Of a stretch of 7,063 nt of DNA, positions 5,441 through 7,063 are shown one piece after another; the stretch's first letter is position 1; the number at the start of each line of letters is the position of its first letter. The stretch is from contig JAURNO010000111.1 in NCBI GenBank assembly GCA_030830145.1, positions 1 through 7,063 of the forward strand, read 5' to 3'. A program made the position numbers and the translations under genes. A model generated the notes under the pieces. That model made no database searches. It was not told where the DNA came from and worked only from the letters and a program-made list of their open reading frames with translations. The stretch comes from Verrucomicrobiota bacterium. Lineage in GTDB: Bacteria > Verrucomicrobiota > Verrucomicrobiia > Opitutales > Seribacteraceae.

Positions 5441-6940
5441 TCAAATCAAGCGGCTTTCGTCAATTTTTTCAATCGAGACGAACTCTCCCTTGAATTTCTC
5501 TTCCATGATATTTCTGATTCCATCCGGCAATTCACCAATTCTCTGTTCAATTTGCTTGGCATCCTTTATTTGCCTAATTTCCTTAGGGGGAACGGGGGAA
5601 TTCGTATCGTACTCACCCGTTAGGTGAGTGGGCTCTTCTTGGGCCGCTTTTTCGTCATGTCCGGATGGACCAGGTACCGGAACATCCAAATGAGCAACCT
5701 CCTTTTCTTGAACCGTTTGCTCTGGTTGGGGGGCTTGATCTACGGTTTCCGGCTCAGAGTTCCCCCTCTTTGGAGAAATCTCCAATTCGACGGATGGCGG
5801 TTCGCTCAGGTCGTTGGTTTGCTCAGGTCTTTTTTTTTTAATGTCATCGGGAATCATTCCCGATATCTTTCGAATGACTTGATCGATCGATCGGGAACGG
5901 CCCGACTCCACTGCCCGGAAGAGAGTCACTTCGAAATTCGTCTTTTCGGAAAGCCCCATCTTAACCAAGTCCTCCCCTTCACGAAGGGAATCCAGAATAC
6001 GCACGCACTGTTCGGGGCTGATTTGGCTTTGGCTCTCGCGTAAGCTTGCAAGCAAAATTTCCCGAAATACTTCCGACAGGTCAAGTAAAGCCCGGTAAAA
6101 GTCGACCCCCTCGGAGGAGAACTCATCGGTGATTCGAATAATTTGGTCATAGTTGGCCTCAACCAAAAAGGTCGCCAGACTTTCAATTATTTCCCGCGAA
6201 GCCAAACCATAGACTTCGAGTACATCTCGTTGATTGATCGACTTCCCGCAAAACGAAATCATTTGATCAAGAATACTCTGAGCATCCCTCATTCCTCCCA
6301 TCGCCATCCGGGCGATTGCCCCGAGGGCTTCTTCATCGACTTCAATGGACTCGGCTTTGCAAATTTCATCGAGTTTTCCGATGATCAAAGGAACCGGGAT
6401 AGAACGAAATTCAAAGCGTTGGCATCTTGAAACGATCGTTGGCAGAACCTTATGAGACTCCGTAGTGGCAAAAACGAACTTAACATGGGGCGGAGGCTCC
6501 TCCAGTGTCTTAAGCAAGGCATTGAATGCCTGCTGGCTCAACATGTGCACTTCATCGATAACATAGATCTTGTACCGGCATTGAGCGGGTGCATACTGAC
6601 ACTCGTCTCTCAAATCTCTGACTTGATCGACGGAATTATTCGATGCTCCATCAATTTCGATTACGTCAAGACACCGGCCATCCATAATGGCTTGGCCAAT
6701 ATCCGAATCCGATGGTACGTCGAGGGAAGGGCCATCCTCCCAATTCAAAGATTTTGCAAACAAGCGGGCAGAAGTGGTTTTTCCAGTACCGCGTGGCCCG
6801 ACGAACAGATAAGCGTGGGCAATCCTTCCCATCTCGATCGCATTCCCCAAAGTTCGAACGACATGATCCTGCCCGACCAATTCAGAAAACTGCTTTGGTC
6901 GCCATCTTCTTGCTATTACTTGATATGCATTCTTTGACAT
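5441..6940 (-). CDS. dnaX: DNA polymerase III subunit gamma/tau
   Basis: A 499-residue AAA+ clamp-loader ATPase that loads the sliding clamp on DNA. Start chosen at ATG 6940 ([18 protein letters not shown]), matching the usual DnaX N-terminus; an in-frame GTG at 6979 adds 13 residues without family resemblance. Visible motifs: Walker A GPRGTGKT 48-55; Walker B region YVIDEVHML 126-134; [22 protein letters not shown] 139-160 (sensor 1); SRC arginine finger 171-173; sensor 2 GGMRDA 215-220; domain III about 235-350. The zinc-module cysteines are absent: the LNC of E. coli is LNW (65-67) and there is no CxxCxxC. An A10 run encodes K368-K370 just after domain III and may direct a short gamma form. 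The tail 371-450 is acidic and Pro-rich, ending in a helical segment (about 455-495). At 499 residues it is shorter than the E. coli tau. It is convergent with batE, and no ebfC or recR follows it. Confidence 0.96.
   Translation of the reverse strand: MSKNAYQVIARRWRPKQFSELVGQDHVVRTLGNAIEMGRIAHAYLFVGPRGTGKTTSARLFAKSLNWEDGPSLDVPSDSDIGQAIMDGRCLDVIEIDGASNNSVDQVRDLRDECQYAPAQCRYKIYVIDEVHMLSQQAFNALLKTLEEPPPHVKFVFATTESHKVLPTIVSRCQRFEFRSIPVPLIIGKLDEICKAESIEVDEEALGAIARMAMGGMRDAQSILDQMISFCGKSINQRDVLEVYGLASREIIESLATFLVEANYDQIIRITDEFSSEGVDFYRALLDLSEVFREILLASLRESQSQISPEQCVRILDSLREGEDLVKMGLSEKTNFEVTLFRAVESGRSRSIDQVIRKISGMIPDDIKKKRPEQTNDLSEPPSVELEISPKRGNSEPETVDQAPQPEQTVQEKEVAHLDVPVPGPSGHDEKAAQEEPTHLTGEYDTNSPVPPKEIRQIKDAKQIEQRIGELPDGIRNIMEEKFKGEFVSIEKIDESRLI
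5806..5839 (-). promoter_or_regulatory. Probable dnaX slippage site (A10) with stops in both shifted frames
   Basis: On the coding strand, ATT is followed by ten A bases (5839-5830) and GACCTGAGC. In frame this reads I367-K-K-K-R-P-E and continues. A -1 shift (or one extra A in the mRNA) reads KKKK-T then TGA at 5825-5823, giving a 372-residue product. A +1 shift (or one A lost) reads [10 protein letters not shown] then TGA at 5808-5806. The run sits directly after domain III, where dnaX slippage makes gamma in E. coli (ribosomal) and Thermus (transcriptional). The two stops lie in two copies of GACCTGAGC spaced 17 bases apart. Confidence 0.65.
5846..5864 (-). repeat. Perfect inverted repeat just 5' of the dnaX A10 run
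   Basis: ATCGGGAAT, one G, then ATTCCCGAT: 9-base arms that are exact reverse complements. In the dnaX mRNA this can form a hairpin of about 7 bp with a small loop, ending 6 bases before the A10 run. It could stimulate slippage by polymerase or ribosome, but it sits upstream rather than downstream of the run, unlike the E. coli stimulatory hairpin. It lies within codons, so it may also be incidental. Confidence 0.55.
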
Positions 6941-6989
6941 AAAATTAGCTAATCTTTCTTGCCCCGTTCTTAAAATCACGCAAGCGAAA

Positions 6990-6995
6990 CTTATA
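6990..6995 (-). promoter_or_regulatory. dnaX: Candidate -10 element for dnaX
   Basis: TATAAG on the - strand (5 of 6 to TATAAT) lies in a very AT-rich stretch, about 50 bases before the chosen dnaX start; an overlapping TATTAT at 6998-6993 is an alternative. There is no good -35 at standard spacing: TTGCTA at 7025-7020 is 24 bp from TATAAG and too far. No clear Shine-Dalgarno precedes ATG 6940; the nearest purine-rich tract (AAGAAAGA) ends about 12 bases away. This is the only promoter candidate between dnaX and the window edge. Confidence 0.35.
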
Positions 6996-7038
6996 ATAAA
7001 TTTTTAATTTTACTTATTTTAGCAAAATTTTTGGGCAC

Positions 7039-7058
7039 AAAAAAGGCCAGGCACCCCA
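7039..7058 (-). terminator. Possible 3' half of an intrinsic terminator, cut by window edge
   Basis: On the - strand a GC-rich stretch TGGGGTGCCTGGCC (7058-7045) runs directly into six T (7044-7039) within otherwise AT-rich DNA. This is what the right arm and U-tract of a rho-independent terminator look like for a gene upstream of dnaX on the same strand. The left arm would have to lie beyond base 7063 and is not visible. It may instead be part of a short interspersed repeat. Confidence 0.25.
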
Positions 7059-7063
7059 CAGCA

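Noticed and set aside
6944..6953. 10-bp palindrome ATTAGCTAAT just upstream of the dnaX start
   Set aside because: Short and AT-rich; with no second copy or promoter overlap it is within chance expectation for an operator.
6941..6979. GTG 6979 as start of dnaX
   Set aside because: The added 13 residues have no DnaX resemblance and no ribosome-binding site precedes the codon.
1..7063. Search for tRNA or rRNA genes, CRISPR arrays, insertion sequences and prophage or defence genes
   Set aside because: None seen. Coding space is filled by bat genes and dnaX, and the only non-coding stretches are 7, 23 and 123 bases long.

Overview
This window looks like ordinary chromosomal sequence from a Gram-negative bacterium. 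It holds the 3' part of a Bat (Bacteroides aerotolerance) operon on the + strand and, facing it tail to tail, a complete dnaX gene on the - strand. Bat operons with BatD and BatE are typical of Bacteroidota, spirochaetes and the PVC group. The DnaX, which lacks the usual zinc-binding cysteines, reminds me most of Verrucomicrobiota (Opitutia-like) proteins. That placement is inference from memory, not a search result.

Layout: 1-321 is the C-terminal end of BatA, with its N-terminus outside the window. 318-2729 is a long BatB-type protein in which a membrane-anchored VWA domain is fused to a BatC-like TPR segment, then to two SdrD-B-like Ca-binding-type repeats and a Q/E/P-rich tail. 2737-4590 is BatD and 4590-5417 is BatE (TPR, two membrane helices, SH3-like domain). 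Junctions are a 4-bp overlap (GTGA), a 7-bp gap and a 1-bp overlap (TAATG), so the four genes are almost certainly co-transcribed and translationally coupled. A MoxR-type AAA+ ATPase and a DUF58 gene would be expected upstream but are not in view. 5418-5440 is a 23-bp convergent gap with no convincing terminator. 5441-6940 (-) is dnaX. 6941-7063 is AT-rich upstream DNA with a likely dnaX -10 element and, at the window edge, what may be half of a terminator for another - strand gene.

How the genes work together: BatA and BatB are membrane-anchored MIDAS-type VWA proteins, and BatD and BatE are their envelope partners. Together they form a putative envelope complex working with a MoxR ATPase, whose exact function is still unsettled. 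DnaX is unrelated to them and encodes the clamp-loader subunit(s) of DNA polymerase III.

The most interesting signals are: (1) inside the BatB-TPR fusion, a strong sigma70-like extended -10 promoter 25 bp before an in-frame ATG that opens a textbook lipoprotein signal peptide, suggesting one gene with two products; (2) an A10 slippery run in dnaX exactly after domain III, with stops shortly downstream in both shifted frames and a 9-bp hairpin just upstream, predicting a tau/gamma switch; (3) the VWA-TPR-SdrD-B-like architecture; (4) a C9 tract whose slippage in either direction would truncate the fusion; (5) a zinc-less DnaX.
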